Assembly (NCBI GenBank): GCA_041946865.1
Contig: JBHGBF010000023.1
Location: forward strand, 1-37,853
Length of the DNA stretch: 37,853 bases
DNA from: RPQK01 sp041946865
GTDB taxonomy: Bacteria > Acidobacteriota > UBA6911 > RPQK01
Direction: 5' to 3'
How positions within the stretch are numbered: the stretch's first letter is position 1; each line of letters begins with the position of its first letter. Positions 24,273-32,891 of this stretch are shown piece by piece. The translations under genes were made by a program, and so were the position numbers. The notes under the pieces were generated by a model. That model made no database searches. It was not told the DNA's origin and was given only the letters and a program-made list of their open reading frames with translations.

Positions 24273-25628
24273 TTACCTCACAATCTCGTATTTCTTGATT
24301 TTGTCGTAGAGCGTTGAACGCTCGATCCCCAGCTGGGCGGCGGCTTCTTTGATATTCCCGCGCGTCCGCTTGATTGCCGACTCTATCGCCTGTTTTTCGA
24401 GTTCCTGCAGTGTCATGACCGGAATCGAGAAGGGATCGTGCTGTTCCACTTGCTTGGCCAGGAACGAAAAGTCGGAGCGGGTCAGGAGGCGGCTTCTCGA
24501 CGTCACGAGGGCGCGCTCGATGCTGTTTTCCAGTTCCCTGACGTTCCCCGGCCAGGAATGTGTCAGGAGAAGCTGCAAGGCATCCTCGGAGATGTCCTCG
24601 ACGTCTTTGCCGACCTCCACGCTGAGCTGCTCGATGAAATGCCGCGCCAGGAGCGGAATGTCCTCCAGCCTCTCGCGCAGCGGCGGAATCTGGATGTTGA
24701 TGACATTCAGGCGATAGTACAGATCGTCGCGGAAGCGGCCTTCCCGAACCGCCTCCTGCAGGTTGACATTAGTGGCGGCGATGACTCGCACGTCCACACG
24801 AATCTCTTCCGATCCGCCCACCCGGTAGAAGCTTCTCTCCTGCAGCACGCGCAGCAGGTCCATTTGCAGCTTGGGCGAAATGTCGCCGATTTCGTCGAGG
24901 AAGATCGTGCCCCGGTCGGCCTGTTCGAACTTTCCTTTCTTCTGGGAGACGGCGCCGGTGAACGCGCCTTTCTCGTACCCGAAGAGCTCGGACTCAAGCA
25001 GGGTCTCGGCCAGCGCGGCGCACGACACTCCGACAAACGGCTGGTCGGCCCGATCGCTCGAGGCATGGATGGCTCGCGCGATCAGTTCCTTGCCGGTGCC
25101 GCTCTCGCCTTGGATCAGCACGGTGCTGCGCAGGTTCGCCACGTCGCGAATCAGCCGGAATATCTCCTGCATCCGCGGATTCTTGCTGATGATGTCGTTC
25201 ATGCTGTACGTCTTGCGCAGCCGTTTCTTCAGCATCTCGTTTTCGCGCTGCAGCGTCTTGACTTTGATGATTCGCGTTACCAGGAGCGAGATTTCTTCGA
25301 GGTTGCAGGGCTTGACGATGTACTCCTGTGCGCCTTCCTTCATGGCCGCTATCGCGGTGTCAACGGTCGCATAGGCAGTAATGATGATGATGGAAGCGTC
25401 GCGCCGCAGTTTTCGGATCTGCATCATGGTCTCGATGCCGTCGATGCCGCCCGGCATTTTTAAATCGACGAAATAGATGGCGTAATCCTTGGCTCGGGCC
25501 TTCTCGATCGCCTCCCGGCCGGATGCGGCTGTGTCGACGCGGTAGCCGTCCTCCTTTAACCAGGCGGCCAGCGATTCGCGCATCACCTCCTCATCGTCGA
25601 CGACCAGGATTTCCCAATGACTCTTCAT
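24273..25628 (-). CDS. sigma-54-dependent response regulator (NtrC family)
   Basis: The 451-aa protein has a receiver domain (phosphoacceptor Asp55 in VDLKMPG, acid pair DD11-12, Lys106), a central AAA+ domain with Walker A GESGTGKE (174-181), the sigma-54-contacting loop GAFTGA (221-226), Walker B TIFLDEIGD (241-249) and HSWPGNVRELEN, and a C-terminal Fis-type helix-turn-helix (IKEAAAQLGIERSTLYDKIK). All key residues are intact, so it should activate sigma-54 promoters when phosphorylated by the sensor kinase in the same operon. The sigma-54 promoter at 17021 is the natural target. It lies 16 bp after the archaemetzincin gene. Confidence 0.95.
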   Translation of the reverse strand: MKSHWEILVVDDEEVMRESLAAWLKEDGYRVDTAASGREAIEKARAKDYAIYFVDLKMPGGIDGIETMMQIRKLRRDASIIIITAYATVDTAIAAMKEGAQEYIVKPCNLEEISLLVTRIIKVKTLQRENEMLKKRLRKTYSMNDIISKNPRMQEIFRLIRDVANLRSTVLIQGESGTGKELIARAIHASSDRADQPFVGVSCAALAETLLESELFGYEKGAFTGAVSQKKGKFEQADRGTIFLDEIGDISPKLQMDLLRVLQERSFYRVGGSEEIRVDVRVIAATNVNLQEAVREGRFRDDLYYRLNVINIQIPPLRERLEDIPLLARHFIEQLSVEVGKDVEDISEDALQLLLTHSWPGNVRELENSIERALVTSRSRLLTRSDFSFLAKQVEQHDPFSIPVMTLQELEKQAIESAIKRTRGNIKEAAAQLGIERSTLYDKIKKYEIVR

Positions 25629-25644
25629 GCCTTACCCTCTCAGC

Positions 25645-26181
25645 TCATTCCACGATCGCTTCCTGGAGGAGTATCTCACAACTGACGCACCACTCGGTTC
25701 TCTTCAGGTCCAGCTGCCGGATGTTCGTCGCCAAGGACATCGGACACGATTTTTCGGGACAGTGGACGAGGCCAAACGTGTGACCCAATTCGTGCATCGA
25801 TTCCTTAAGCGCCCGCTCCTCCAGAAGCCGGGTGTCAGGAGCGAATTGATAAAACTCCTGATGCAAGCGCGCCAGTGACACCACCGACAGCGGTCCATTG
25901 AGCTGCGCCTGACCGAAAACGAAGCTCAAGACCGGAATGAAAAGGTCTCTTTCGGTCACGCCCAAAACTCTTACGTCGGGACCCGGACAAACTTTCATCA
26001 ACTCGTGCATCAGGGCCACCGAGCTGTACTGACGTCGTTTCGGGTCGAAAGCATAGGACGGATCAGGGAGAGGTTCCAGGCATTCGACCCGAAGCCCGAA
26101 AGCTCCCGCGAGGCCGCGCTGGAGGAAATCCAGCACTCCCTCCTCGACTGTCCCTACCCTGGTCAGGTAAATCAGACTCAC
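25645..26181 (-). CDS. amzA: archaemetzincin-like zinc metalloprotease
   Basis: The 178-aa protein carries the full archaemetzincin signature. His130, His134 and His140 in MHELGHTFGLVHC bind zinc, with Glu131 as catalytic base. It continues with the second-metal cysteine set Cys141-x4-Cys146, Cys165 and Cys168 (HCPEKSCPM, then WCVSC). The length fits the family (peptidase family M54), known mainly in archaea, vertebrates and scattered bacteria and with poorly known substrates. There is no signal peptide. The gene overlaps the sensor kinase end by 4 bp and precedes the regulator by 16 bp, so it is made with the two-component system. The substrate is unknown; a signalling protein or a Qrc-like subunit is a guess. 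Confidence 0.9.
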   Translation of the reverse strand: MSLIYLTRVGTVEEGVLDFLQRGLAGAFGLRVECLEPLPDPSYAFDPKRRQYSSVALMHELMKVCPGPDVRVLGVTERDLFIPVLSFVFGQAQLNGPLSVVSLARLHQEFYQFAPDTRLLEERALKESMHELGHTFGLVHCPEKSCPMSLATNIRQLDLKRTEWCVSCEILLQEAIVE

Positions 26182-27809
26182 GCCGGTTGCTTCAGCTCAG
26201 AAAGCCCCTGTTTTCCCGTTGTCGACTCATCGCTGATCAGGGGCAGAGTAACACGGAAGACCGTTCCCACCTTGGGAGTGCTGTCCACCTCCACTTCTCC
26301 TCCATGAGACTTGACGATTCCATAGACGACGGCCAGCCCGAGCCCCACCCCCCTGCCTTCCTCCTTCGTTGTGAAAAACGGATCGAAAATCTTGCTGAGG
26401 TTCTCCCGCGGGATACCCTCGCCGTTATCCTGCACCTCCAGCACCACTGCTTCCCCCGCCCGGTGCGTCCGAACAATGACTTTACCCTTGGGTTTGCCGG
26501 TCATCGATTCCGCAGCATTCAAGACCAGGTTAATGACGACCTGCTGAATCTGCGCCGCGTCGCACACCAGCATGGGGAGACCGGGCGCCAGATCCTTCTC
26601 GATCTCAATGTTGATCAACCGCAGCTTGTGATCGACCAGCGAAAGCGTGGTGTCGACGATCCTGTTCAGGTCGGCTTCGGCTGCGGCCGGTTTGGAGCGC
26701 CGCGAGAAGGCCAGAAGGTCGGCCACAATTCGACCGGCGCGCGCTGTTTCAGCCGCGACCTGGGAGAGGTATTTCCTGAATTCCGGGAGCCTCTCGGGCG
26801 GAATTCCGCTGTCTTTAATGATCCGCTGCATCAGCATCGAGAGGTTGAGAACGCCGGAAATCGGATTGTTGATCTCGTGCGCCACGCTGGCTGCGAGCTG
26901 ACCGAGAGAAGCCAGACGATCGGCTTGAATAAGTTTGCGATGCGCGACCTCCAACTGGTCGGTTCTCTCTCTCACTTTGTTCTCGAGGCCCTGGTTCAAC
27001 TCGTTCAACTCGGCCATGGCCTGCTTCAGATGCTCGCGCATGACATTAAACGACTTGGCCAGTTCGGACAATTCCTCGCTCGAATGAATCTCGATCGGAT
27101 GATCGAGTTGCATGTTGCTGACCGCTCTCGTCCCGTCAATGAGCCGGCGGATCGGGGCATCCACGAAACGCTTGGTGAACACCACGATAAAAAGGCCGAT
27201 GGAAACGATGGCGACGAGAGTAACGCCGACACTGCGCACTTTGATTCCCAACAGCTCCCGGTCCACATGGTCCAGATCAAGGTCAACATCAAGCACTCCC
27301 AGGACCTTCGTCTCCGGTGGATGCGCGTGACAGTTGGCCCTGCTGCACGCCGGTTCGTTGTAGATCGGAGTGACCATCGCGAGCTTGCGTGAGCCGTCGG
27401 CGCCGTGGAAGATTCGGGCTCGCGAGGGCATTTCGACTTCCACTTTCGGCGGCAAGGTGGAGTGGCAGAGCGAACAGGCGTCGGCCTCCTTCCCGTATTG
27501 CCGGTTGTATTCCGCCGGATTCGTGGAAAACATGACCCGGCCCTCACGATTGAAAATCCGGATCCGGTTGATTCCCTGCTTCTCGGCGATCTTCTGCATC
27601 ACCTGGTAGGCCGCCTCACGGCGATCGTCCAGCATTGCGTGCCAGGTGGCGCTCGTAATGCCTCGCGACAACTGGTCGGCGCCCAGAATCATCGAGTCCA
27701 GCAGCTGCTTCTCCTGCGTCTTGACGTTGATATAACTGGACAAACCCACCACGATGATCACAATAATCGTCAGTGACAAAATCAACTGAAGAGCTAATCT
27801 TTTGGGCAT
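26178..27809 (-). CDS. sensor histidine kinase with periplasmic heme-c motifs
   Basis: ATG at 27809 is preferred over TTG at 27827: it has GGAG 7 bases upstream and begins the membrane segment. In the 543-aa protein, residues about 8-28 and 192-214 are membrane segments enclosing a periplasmic sensor of about 160 residues. That sensor holds CSLCH (112-116), a canonical heme-c site, and CSRANCH (155-161), a CX4CH variant. A HAMP domain follows, then a coiled region, HisKA with VAHEINNP (His311), and a HATPase domain (NLVLNAAE, DNGEGIPRENL, GVGLGLAVVYGIV). The heme motifs suggest redox or gas sensing at the periplasm. It is first in an operon with the archaemetzincin and the sigma-54 regulator. 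Confidence 0.93.
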   Translation of the reverse strand: MPKRLALQLILSLTIIVIIVVGLSSYINVKTQEKQLLDSMILGADQLSRGITSATWHAMLDDRREAAYQVMQKIAEKQGINRIRIFNREGRVMFSTNPAEYNRQYGKEADACSLCHSTLPPKVEVEMPSRARIFHGADGSRKLAMVTPIYNEPACSRANCHAHPPETKVLGVLDVDLDLDHVDRELLGIKVRSVGVTLVAIVSIGLFIVVFTKRFVDAPIRRLIDGTRAVSNMQLDHPIEIHSSEELSELAKSFNVMREHLKQAMAELNELNQGLENKVRERTDQLEVAHRKLIQADRLASLGQLAASVAHEINNPISGVLNLSMLMQRIIKDSGIPPERLPEFRKYLSQVAAETARAGRIVADLLAFSRRSKPAAAEADLNRIVDTTLSLVDHKLRLINIEIEKDLAPGLPMLVCDAAQIQQVVINLVLNAAESMTGKPKGKVIVRTHRAGEAVVLEVQDNGEGIPRENLSKIFDPFFTTKEEGRGVGLGLAVVYGIVKSHGGEVEVDSTPKVGTVFRVTLPLISDESTTGKQGLSELKQPA

Positions 27810-27857
27810 CACCCGGCTCCGTGGCAAAGCCTATCGAAAACACGACCGTGTAGGCAA

Positions 27858-28721
27858 GTGAAGCGCTTGAAAATGCTCGACCTTACGAGGCTTAACTCCC
27901 GTGCTGACTACCTCGCCTGTCTCGAGGCTTTTGCGCGTGTCCGGGCCGAACGACAAGACGAAGAGCGTCGCCTGATCAGGGACGGTGAGGTCTTCGACGT
28001 GCCGGCGTTCTGCTACGTGTGCGGCCGCGGCCGAAAGCTCGCGGTCCGTTTCACCAAAGAGGAGCGAAAGACTCAGGACACACCCAACTGGCGCGAGCAC
28101 CTTCTTTGTCCCGGCTGCAAGCTCAATGCTCGGCTGCGCGCCTGCTTCCACCTGTTTTTTGATCGCGCTCAGTCACGTTCGGGTGTGGTTTACCTGCCTG
28201 AGCGGCAAAGCCCGCTCTACCGTGTGCTGTGCCGCCGCTTTACGTCGGTGGTGGGAAGCGAGTTTCTCGGTCCTTCTTTCCGGCCGGGCCAACGGAACTG
28301 GCGCGGCATTCGCCATGAAGACCTCTCGGCGCTGTCGTTTCCCGATGCCGCCTTTGACGCAATTCTGTGTTTCGAAGTGCTCGAACACATTCCTAGCTAC
28401 CTCGCCGCCTTGGGCGAATGCTTTCGTTGTCTGAAAACCCCGGGCTTGTTTGTCTTCACCAGCCCTTTCGTTCTTACGTCGGAAGTGAACGTCACGAGGG
28501 CACGCCTGCGCGGTGACGGGTCCATCGAGCACCTGCTGCCACCCGAGTTCCACTCAGACCCGTTCGGGAAACGAGACATTCTCTGTTTCCACCATTTCGG
28601 CTGGCAATTACTTCATGAGATGGCGGATTTGGGGTTTCACGACGTTCACGCGATGCTTTACTGGTCGCGCTACTACGGATATCTCGGGCAGGAGTCGGCG
28701 GTGTTTCTTGCGAAGAAATGA
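27858..28721 (+). CDS. class I SAM methyltransferase with N-terminal zinc ribbon
   Basis: The 287-aa product has a CYVCG and a CPGC pair (about residues 52-82) that look like one zinc site, followed by a methyltransferase fold. DLSALSFPDAAFDAILCFEVLEHIP is the typical motif region of type 11 methyltransferases, but the usual glycine-rich motif I is not obvious: the corresponding segment reads VVGSEFLGPSF. The target is unknown. The GTG start at 27858 has a weak ribosome site; ATG at 27873 is possible. It is divergent from the sensor kinase (48 bp) and overlaps the macro-domain gene by 4 bases (ATGA), so the two are translationally coupled. Confidence 0.8.
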   Translation: MKRLKMLDLTRLNSRADYLACLEAFARVRAERQDEERRLIRDGEVFDVPAFCYVCGRGRKLAVRFTKEERKTQDTPNWREHLLCPGCKLNARLRACFHLFFDRAQSRSGVVYLPERQSPLYRVLCRRFTSVVGSEFLGPSFRPGQRNWRGIRHEDLSALSFPDAAFDAILCFEVLEHIPSYLAALGECFRCLKTPGLFVFTSPFVLTSEVNVTRARLRGDGSIEHLLPPEFHSDPFGKRDILCFHHFGWQLLHEMADLGFHDVHAMLYWSRYYGYLGQESAVFLAKK

Positions 28722-29266
28722 GGCAGCCTATGGAAAAGCAAATCGGTCAAACCAAACTGACTCTCAGGATCGGAGACATTACCAGGGAAGAAGTTGACGC
28801 AATGGTTAACGCCGCCAATTCCAGCCTTCTCGGCGGCGGCGGAGTCGACGGCGCCATCCATCGGGCCGGCGGCCCGGAGATCCTGGAGGAGTGCCGCAAA
28901 ATCCGGGCGAAGCAGGGCGGCTGCCCAACCGGCGAAGCCGTAACGACCACGGCCGGACGCTTGCACGCAAAGTACGTCATCCACACGGTCGGCCCCGTCT
29001 GGCGCGGAGGCACTCACAACGAAGACGAACTCCTGGCGTCGTGCTATCGCAAGAGCCTGGCACTCGCGGCCGAGCTCGAGTGCCGGTCGGTGGCCTTTCC
29101 CAGCATCAGCACGGGTGCTTACGGATTCCCGGTGGAGCGGGCGTCGAAGATAGCTGTCAGGACTATCCAGGAAGAAGCGCCAAAGCTGAACCTTTCTGAG
29201 GTTCGCCTCATCCTGTTTTCAAAGGCCGACTACGATGTCTATGCGCAGGCCGCGGCCAAGCCATGA
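28718..29266 (+). CDS. macro-domain protein (O-acetyl-ADP-ribose deacetylase, YmdB type)
   Basis: The 182-aa protein is a single macro domain of MacroD/YmdB type: GDITREEVDAMVNAANSSLL, the ADP-ribose loop GGGGVDGAIHRAGG, CPTGEAVTTTAGRL and KYVIHTVGPVW, and the phosphate loop SISTGAYGFPV. These enzymes remove acetyl from O-acetyl-ADP-ribose and mono-ADP-ribose from acidic side chains. The asparagine in NAAN and the GGGGVDGAI loop are intact, so it is probably active. It overlaps the preceding methyltransferase gene by ATGA. Cytosolic. Confidence 0.93.
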   Translation: MRQPMEKQIGQTKLTLRIGDITREEVDAMVNAANSSLLGGGGVDGAIHRAGGPEILEECRKIRAKQGGCPTGEAVTTTAGRLHAKYVIHTVGPVWRGGTHNEDELLASCYRKSLALAAELECRSVAFPSISTGAYGFPVERASKIAVRTIQEEAPKLNLSEVRLILFSKADYDVYAQAAAKP

Positions 29267-29281
29267 TCCGCTCTCGGTTGC

Positions 29282-29311
29282 TTGTCCGCTCTCCTGCACT
29301 CGTGCTAAAGT
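29282..29311 (+). promoter_or_regulatory. possible promoter of the OPT gene
   Basis: TTGTCC at 29282-29287 and TAAAGT at 29306-29311 are 18 bases apart in the gap upstream of the transporter. Weak match; listed as a candidate only. Confidence 0.22.
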
Positions 29312-29364
29312 CCGGCTATTCTTGGTTGGTGGCGCTTGAATACTGAGTAGACGAGGGAGACCCT

Positions 29365-31449
29365 ATGGCGGAGATCAAGACCAATGAAAGCCAGACGCCG
29401 AAACATGCCCCCTATGTGCCTGTCCAGACAAGCATGCAGGAGTTCACGACCCGGGCCCTTTTGATCGGTCTTGTGTTGTGCGTGATTCTGGGCGCGGCCA
29501 ACGCCTATCTCGGCTTGAAAGCGGGGATGACAATCGCCGCGACGTACCCCGCGGCCGTCATCGGCATGGCTGTGCTGAAGCTGTTCCGCGGGTCGATCCT
29601 CGAAGAGAATATGGCCCGAACCGTCGGGTCCATTGGAGAATCCGTCGCTGCCGGCGCGATTTTCACCATCCCCGCTTTTGTCATGCTGGGAATCTGGCAC
29701 TTCAAGGCTGAAAGTCTGCTCGCCGAATATCTGGTGGCGGCTTCCCTGATGATTCTCGGCGGAATTCTCGGAATCATGTTTGTCACGGTCCTCCGCCGCG
29801 TCATGGTGGAAGACCCCACGCTCCCGTTCCCGGAATCTGTTGCGGCAGGCGAAATTCATAAAGCCGGCCAGCGCGGCGCCGAAGCGGCGATGCAGCTGTT
29901 CAAGGCCATGGGAGTGGGCGCTGTTATCCGCCTTCTCGGCAGACTGGATGCCGAGACCCTGGACGGGCTGGGTGTTTACTACGCTGTCAACCGCTTTCAG
30001 GTGGGTGTGGGCCGCATCGGGGAAAGCCTGGTACGCCTGACCTCAAACCGTTCGATCCCAGCCGGCGGCGTGACGACCATCACCGCGCCGGCCGCCACCC
30101 CCGCTTACATCGGCGTCGGGTTCATTATCGGTCCCGAGCTTGGCGCGCTGAACTTTGCCGGCGGAGTTCTGGCCTGGGGACTCTTCGTGCCTCTCCTCGT
30201 TTACTTTCTCGGTCCCAGCCTGATCGATCAGTTCGACGGCAACTGGGGGGCGTTGACGGGGGATGTGTACCGCCGGATCGTCAGGCCGATCGCGGTCGGA
30301 GGCATGCTGGTCGGCGCCTGCTACACGCTTTGGCGCATGCGGAAGAATCTCGTTGTCGGCATCAAGCGCGGCATCGCCGACGTCAGAAAGTCCGCCGCCA
30401 CGGAAACCACCACTTTACGGACTGAACGTGACCTCAACTTCCGGGTTGTTCTCCTGGGGATCGCGGTTGTCTTCGCCTTGATGATCGCCCTTTACTCCTA
30501 CTTCACCGGTGGGATCGGCGCTGCTCTGCTGGCGGCCATCGTCATGCTGATAACGGGATTCTTCTTTGCGGCAGTCTCGGGAAACCTGGTCGGCATGATC
30601 GGCTCCTCGAATAATCCGATCTCAGGCCTGACCCTGGCCACGACCGTTGTCGCCGCCCTCACCATGGTGGTCGTCGGCTCCACGGGCATCGGAGGAGTGG
30701 CGGCAGTCCTCGGCGTCGCGGCAATCGGCTGTGTCTCGGCGGCCGTCGCCGGCGAAATGCTGCAGGACCTGAAGGTCGGGCACATCCTGGGAGGCACGCC
30801 TTGGAAGATGCAGGTCGGCGACCTCATCGGCGTCATCCTGGCAGGACTCGTCATGTTCTTCCCGCTTTACGTGCTTCACAATGCCGACCTGGCCCAGAAT
30901 CCACAGAGCGGTGGCTTCGGCGGCCCCAACCTGGCGGCCCCGCAGGCCGGCCTGATGGCGGCGTTGTCCCAGGGTATCGTCGGCGGAGAAATGGCCTGGC
31001 CGCTGATCATCGTCGGGATGGCCATGGGCATCTCCCTGATTTTGTTAAAGGTCAGAAGCCCGATGCTGTTTTCCGTCGGTATGTACCTGCCTCTGGAAAC
31101 GACTTTCGCCATCTTCGTCGGCGGGACGATCAAGGGGATCGTGGACAAGCTTGCGGGGCGACGCCGATACAATGAGGCTCAGAAGGCTCGAGTCGAGAAC
31201 GCCGGGATCCTGGCCGCCTCCGGTCTGATCGCCGGCGAGGCCCTGATGGGGCTGGTCATTGCCGCCGTGGTTTTCATTCGAGACCGTACCGTGGGCAAGC
31301 CGGAATTCCCCGCCTGGGCGGCATTCGAACCGGTTGCCGGATGGCTCGCGATCGCGGTGTTCGCGGTGCTTATCGGCTACCTGATAATGGTTCCGCTCAA
31401 GAAGGCCGGCGCGCCCGATGAACCGGCGCCGCCGACGGCCGCGTTCTAG
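29365..31449 (+). CDS. OPT-family oligopeptide (or metal-chelate) transporter
   Basis: The 694-aa membrane protein has about 15 hydrophobic segments. Family hallmarks are the N-terminal TTRALLIGLVLCVILGAANA with YLGLKAGMTIAATYPAAVIG, the NPISGLTLATTVVAALTMV segment after SSN, and KVRSPMLFSVGMYLPLETTF near the end. Bacterial OPT proteins import small peptides, or iron and other metals as chelates, using the proton gradient. A GAGGGAGA ribosome site precedes the ATG. It is a single gene and no binding protein is near. The substrate cannot be given. Confidence 0.92.
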   Translation: MAEIKTNESQTPKHAPYVPVQTSMQEFTTRALLIGLVLCVILGAANAYLGLKAGMTIAATYPAAVIGMAVLKLFRGSILEENMARTVGSIGESVAAGAIFTIPAFVMLGIWHFKAESLLAEYLVAASLMILGGILGIMFVTVLRRVMVEDPTLPFPESVAAGEIHKAGQRGAEAAMQLFKAMGVGAVIRLLGRLDAETLDGLGVYYAVNRFQVGVGRIGESLVRLTSNRSIPAGGVTTITAPAATPAYIGVGFIIGPELGALNFAGGVLAWGLFVPLLVYFLGPSLIDQFDGNWGALTGDVYRRIVRPIAVGGMLVGACYTLWRMRKNLVVGIKRGIADVRKSAATETTTLRTERDLNFRVVLLGIAVVFALMIALYSYFTGGIGAALLAAIVMLITGFFFAAVSGNLVGMIGSSNNPISGLTLATTVVAALTMVVVGSTGIGGVAAVLGVAAIGCVSAAVAGEMLQDLKVGHILGGTPWKMQVGDLIGVILAGLVMFFPLYVLHNADLAQNPQSGGFGGPNLAAPQAGLMAALSQGIVGGEMAWPLIIVGMAMGISLILLKVRSPMLFSVGMYLPLETTFAIFVGGTIKGIVDKLAGRRRYNEAQKARVENAGILAASGLIAGEALMGLVIAAVVFIRDRTVGKPEFPAWAAFEPVAGWLAIAVFAVLIGYLIMVPLKKAGAPDEPAPPTAAF

Positions 31450-31451
31450 CA

Positions 31452-31490
31452 CACAGAACCGGGAGCCGAAGCGTTTTCTGCGGAGCGACG
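31452..31490 (+). repeat. decayed half copy of the palindromic repeat family
   Basis: CACAGAACCGGGAGCCGAAG and the following GCGTTTTCTGCGGAGCG resemble one arm of the 2955, 35977 and 37601 elements with several changes. The second arm is not found. It lies just after the OPT stop codon. Confidence 0.55.
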
Positions 31491-31601
31491 CATCCAGAGC
31501 GCCCTTGGATCGCAGGTGTCTCTGGCCTGTATTCGGGGCCCCAGCGCAAGATGGCCTGCGCTCCGGCCATAGCGAGCACTGAACGTGTTGAACTTACACT
31601 A

Positions 31602-32891
31602 ATGACAAACGCCTCTCCCATGGCGCCCGTCCCGCCTCCTCCCGCTTACCGCTGGATCGTGCTGGTGTTTATCAGCCTGTCCATGTTCGGCCAGTACTAT
31701 ATTTACGACAGCATCAGCCCTTTGGCCGACCTTCTGGCCAGGCAGTTAGGCTTCTCCGACAGCAATATCGGGCTCCTGAATGCGATCTACAGCACCCCGA
31801 ACATCTTCATGGTCCTCATCGGCGGAATAATCATCGACCGGTTCGGGACGAAGAGATCGCTTTTCCTGTTCGCCTTTCTGTGCCTGGCCGGCTCTGCAGT
31901 GACGGCCTTCAAGGGCGAACTGGCGGTCATGGCGGCCGGGCGGCTGGTGTTCGGACTGGGCGCGGAATCAATGTCCGTAGCGGTGAACAGCGCCATCGCC
32001 AAATGGTTCCGGGGCAGAGAACTCAGCTTCGCCTTCGGTCTCAACCTGACCTTGGCGCGACTCGGGTCTTTCGCCGCCTTCAATTCGCCCTCCTGGGCCC
32101 GGGATTACTATCAAACCTGGCAGGGACCCCTGTTGATCGCGGCGGGCGCCGGGGTCGTATGTGCCGGGGCGGCGGCCATTTACTCACTGCTCGAGTCGCA
32201 GGCGGAGCGGAAATACGAGCTTGGGCAGGCGGGGCAGACCGACAAGGTGCGACTCGCCGACGCCTTTCGCTTCGGGACTTCTTACTGGTACGTCGTGGCT
32301 CTTTGCATCACTTTTTATTCGGCTATCTTTCCCTTTCAGACGTTTGCCATTAAGTTCTTCATCGAGGCTCACCAGGTGGATCGCGAGACGGCCGGGTTCC
32401 TGGTCAGCATGCTCACCCTGTTTGCCATGATCTGCACTCCTCTGTTCGGTTTGCTGGTCGATAATTTGGGCAGGCGCTCGCTTTTCATGATGTTTGGCTC
32501 CGCGCTTCTGATTCCGGTCTACCTGGTCATGGCCTACAGCCGGGTGAGTCTTTATGTGCCGATGGCCATGATGGGTGTCGCTTTCTCCCTGATTCCGGCC
32601 GTGATGTGGCCCTCAGTCGCTTACCTGGTCGATGCCAACCGGCTGGGGACCGCATACGGACTCATGACGATGATACAGAACATCGGCCTGGCCGCATTCA
32701 ATCTTCTGATCGGGACGGCCAACGACCTGGCCCGCGCCAGCAGTTCAAATCCCGATGGTTACGCGCCAGGCATGTGGATTTTCTCCTCACTGGGGTTCTT
32801 CGGTTTGCTGTTCGCCTTCCTCTTGCGAAGGCGGGAAACCGGTCCGCACGCCCATGGTCTCGAGACAATCAGGGCAGGGAGCCATGGCTGA
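31602..32891 (+). CDS. major facilitator superfamily transporter
   Basis: The start at ATG 31602 is preferred; a longer frame begins at 31551 but its first 17 residues are not membrane-like. The product of about 429 aa has 12 hydrophobic segments. The loop between segments 2 and 3 reads GGIIIDRFGTKRSLFLFAFL, a typical MFS motif A, repeated in the second half as LFGLLVDNLGRRSLFMMFG. Substrate unknown; it resembles organic-anion or sugar-phosphate type carriers. Its stop codon overlaps the murB start (ATGGCTGA), so it is translationally coupled to cell-wall genes. Confidence 0.9.
   Translation: MTNASPMAPVPPPPAYRWIVLVFISLSMFGQYYIYDSISPLADLLARQLGFSDSNIGLLNAIYSTPNIFMVLIGGIIIDRFGTKRSLFLFAFLCLAGSAVTAFKGELAVMAAGRLVFGLGAESMSVAVNSAIAKWFRGRELSFAFGLNLTLARLGSFAAFNSPSWARDYYQTWQGPLLIAAGAGVVCAGAAAIYSLLESQAERKYELGQAGQTDKVRLADAFRFGTSYWYVVALCITFYSAIFPFQTFAIKFFIEAHQVDRETAGFLVSMLTLFAMICTPLFGLLVDNLGRRSLFMMFGSALLIPVYLVMAYSRVSLYVPMAMMGVAFSLIPAVMWPSVAYLVDANRLGTAYGLMTMIQNIGLAAFNLLIGTANDLARASSSNPDGYAPGMWIFSSLGFFGLLFAFLLRRRETGPHAHGLETIRAGSHG

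Noticed and set aside
26187..27392. 401-aa plus-strand open frame opposite the sensor kinase
   Set aside because: It lies antisense to a clear histidine kinase with intact motifs and resembles no family; it is a high-GC shadow frame.
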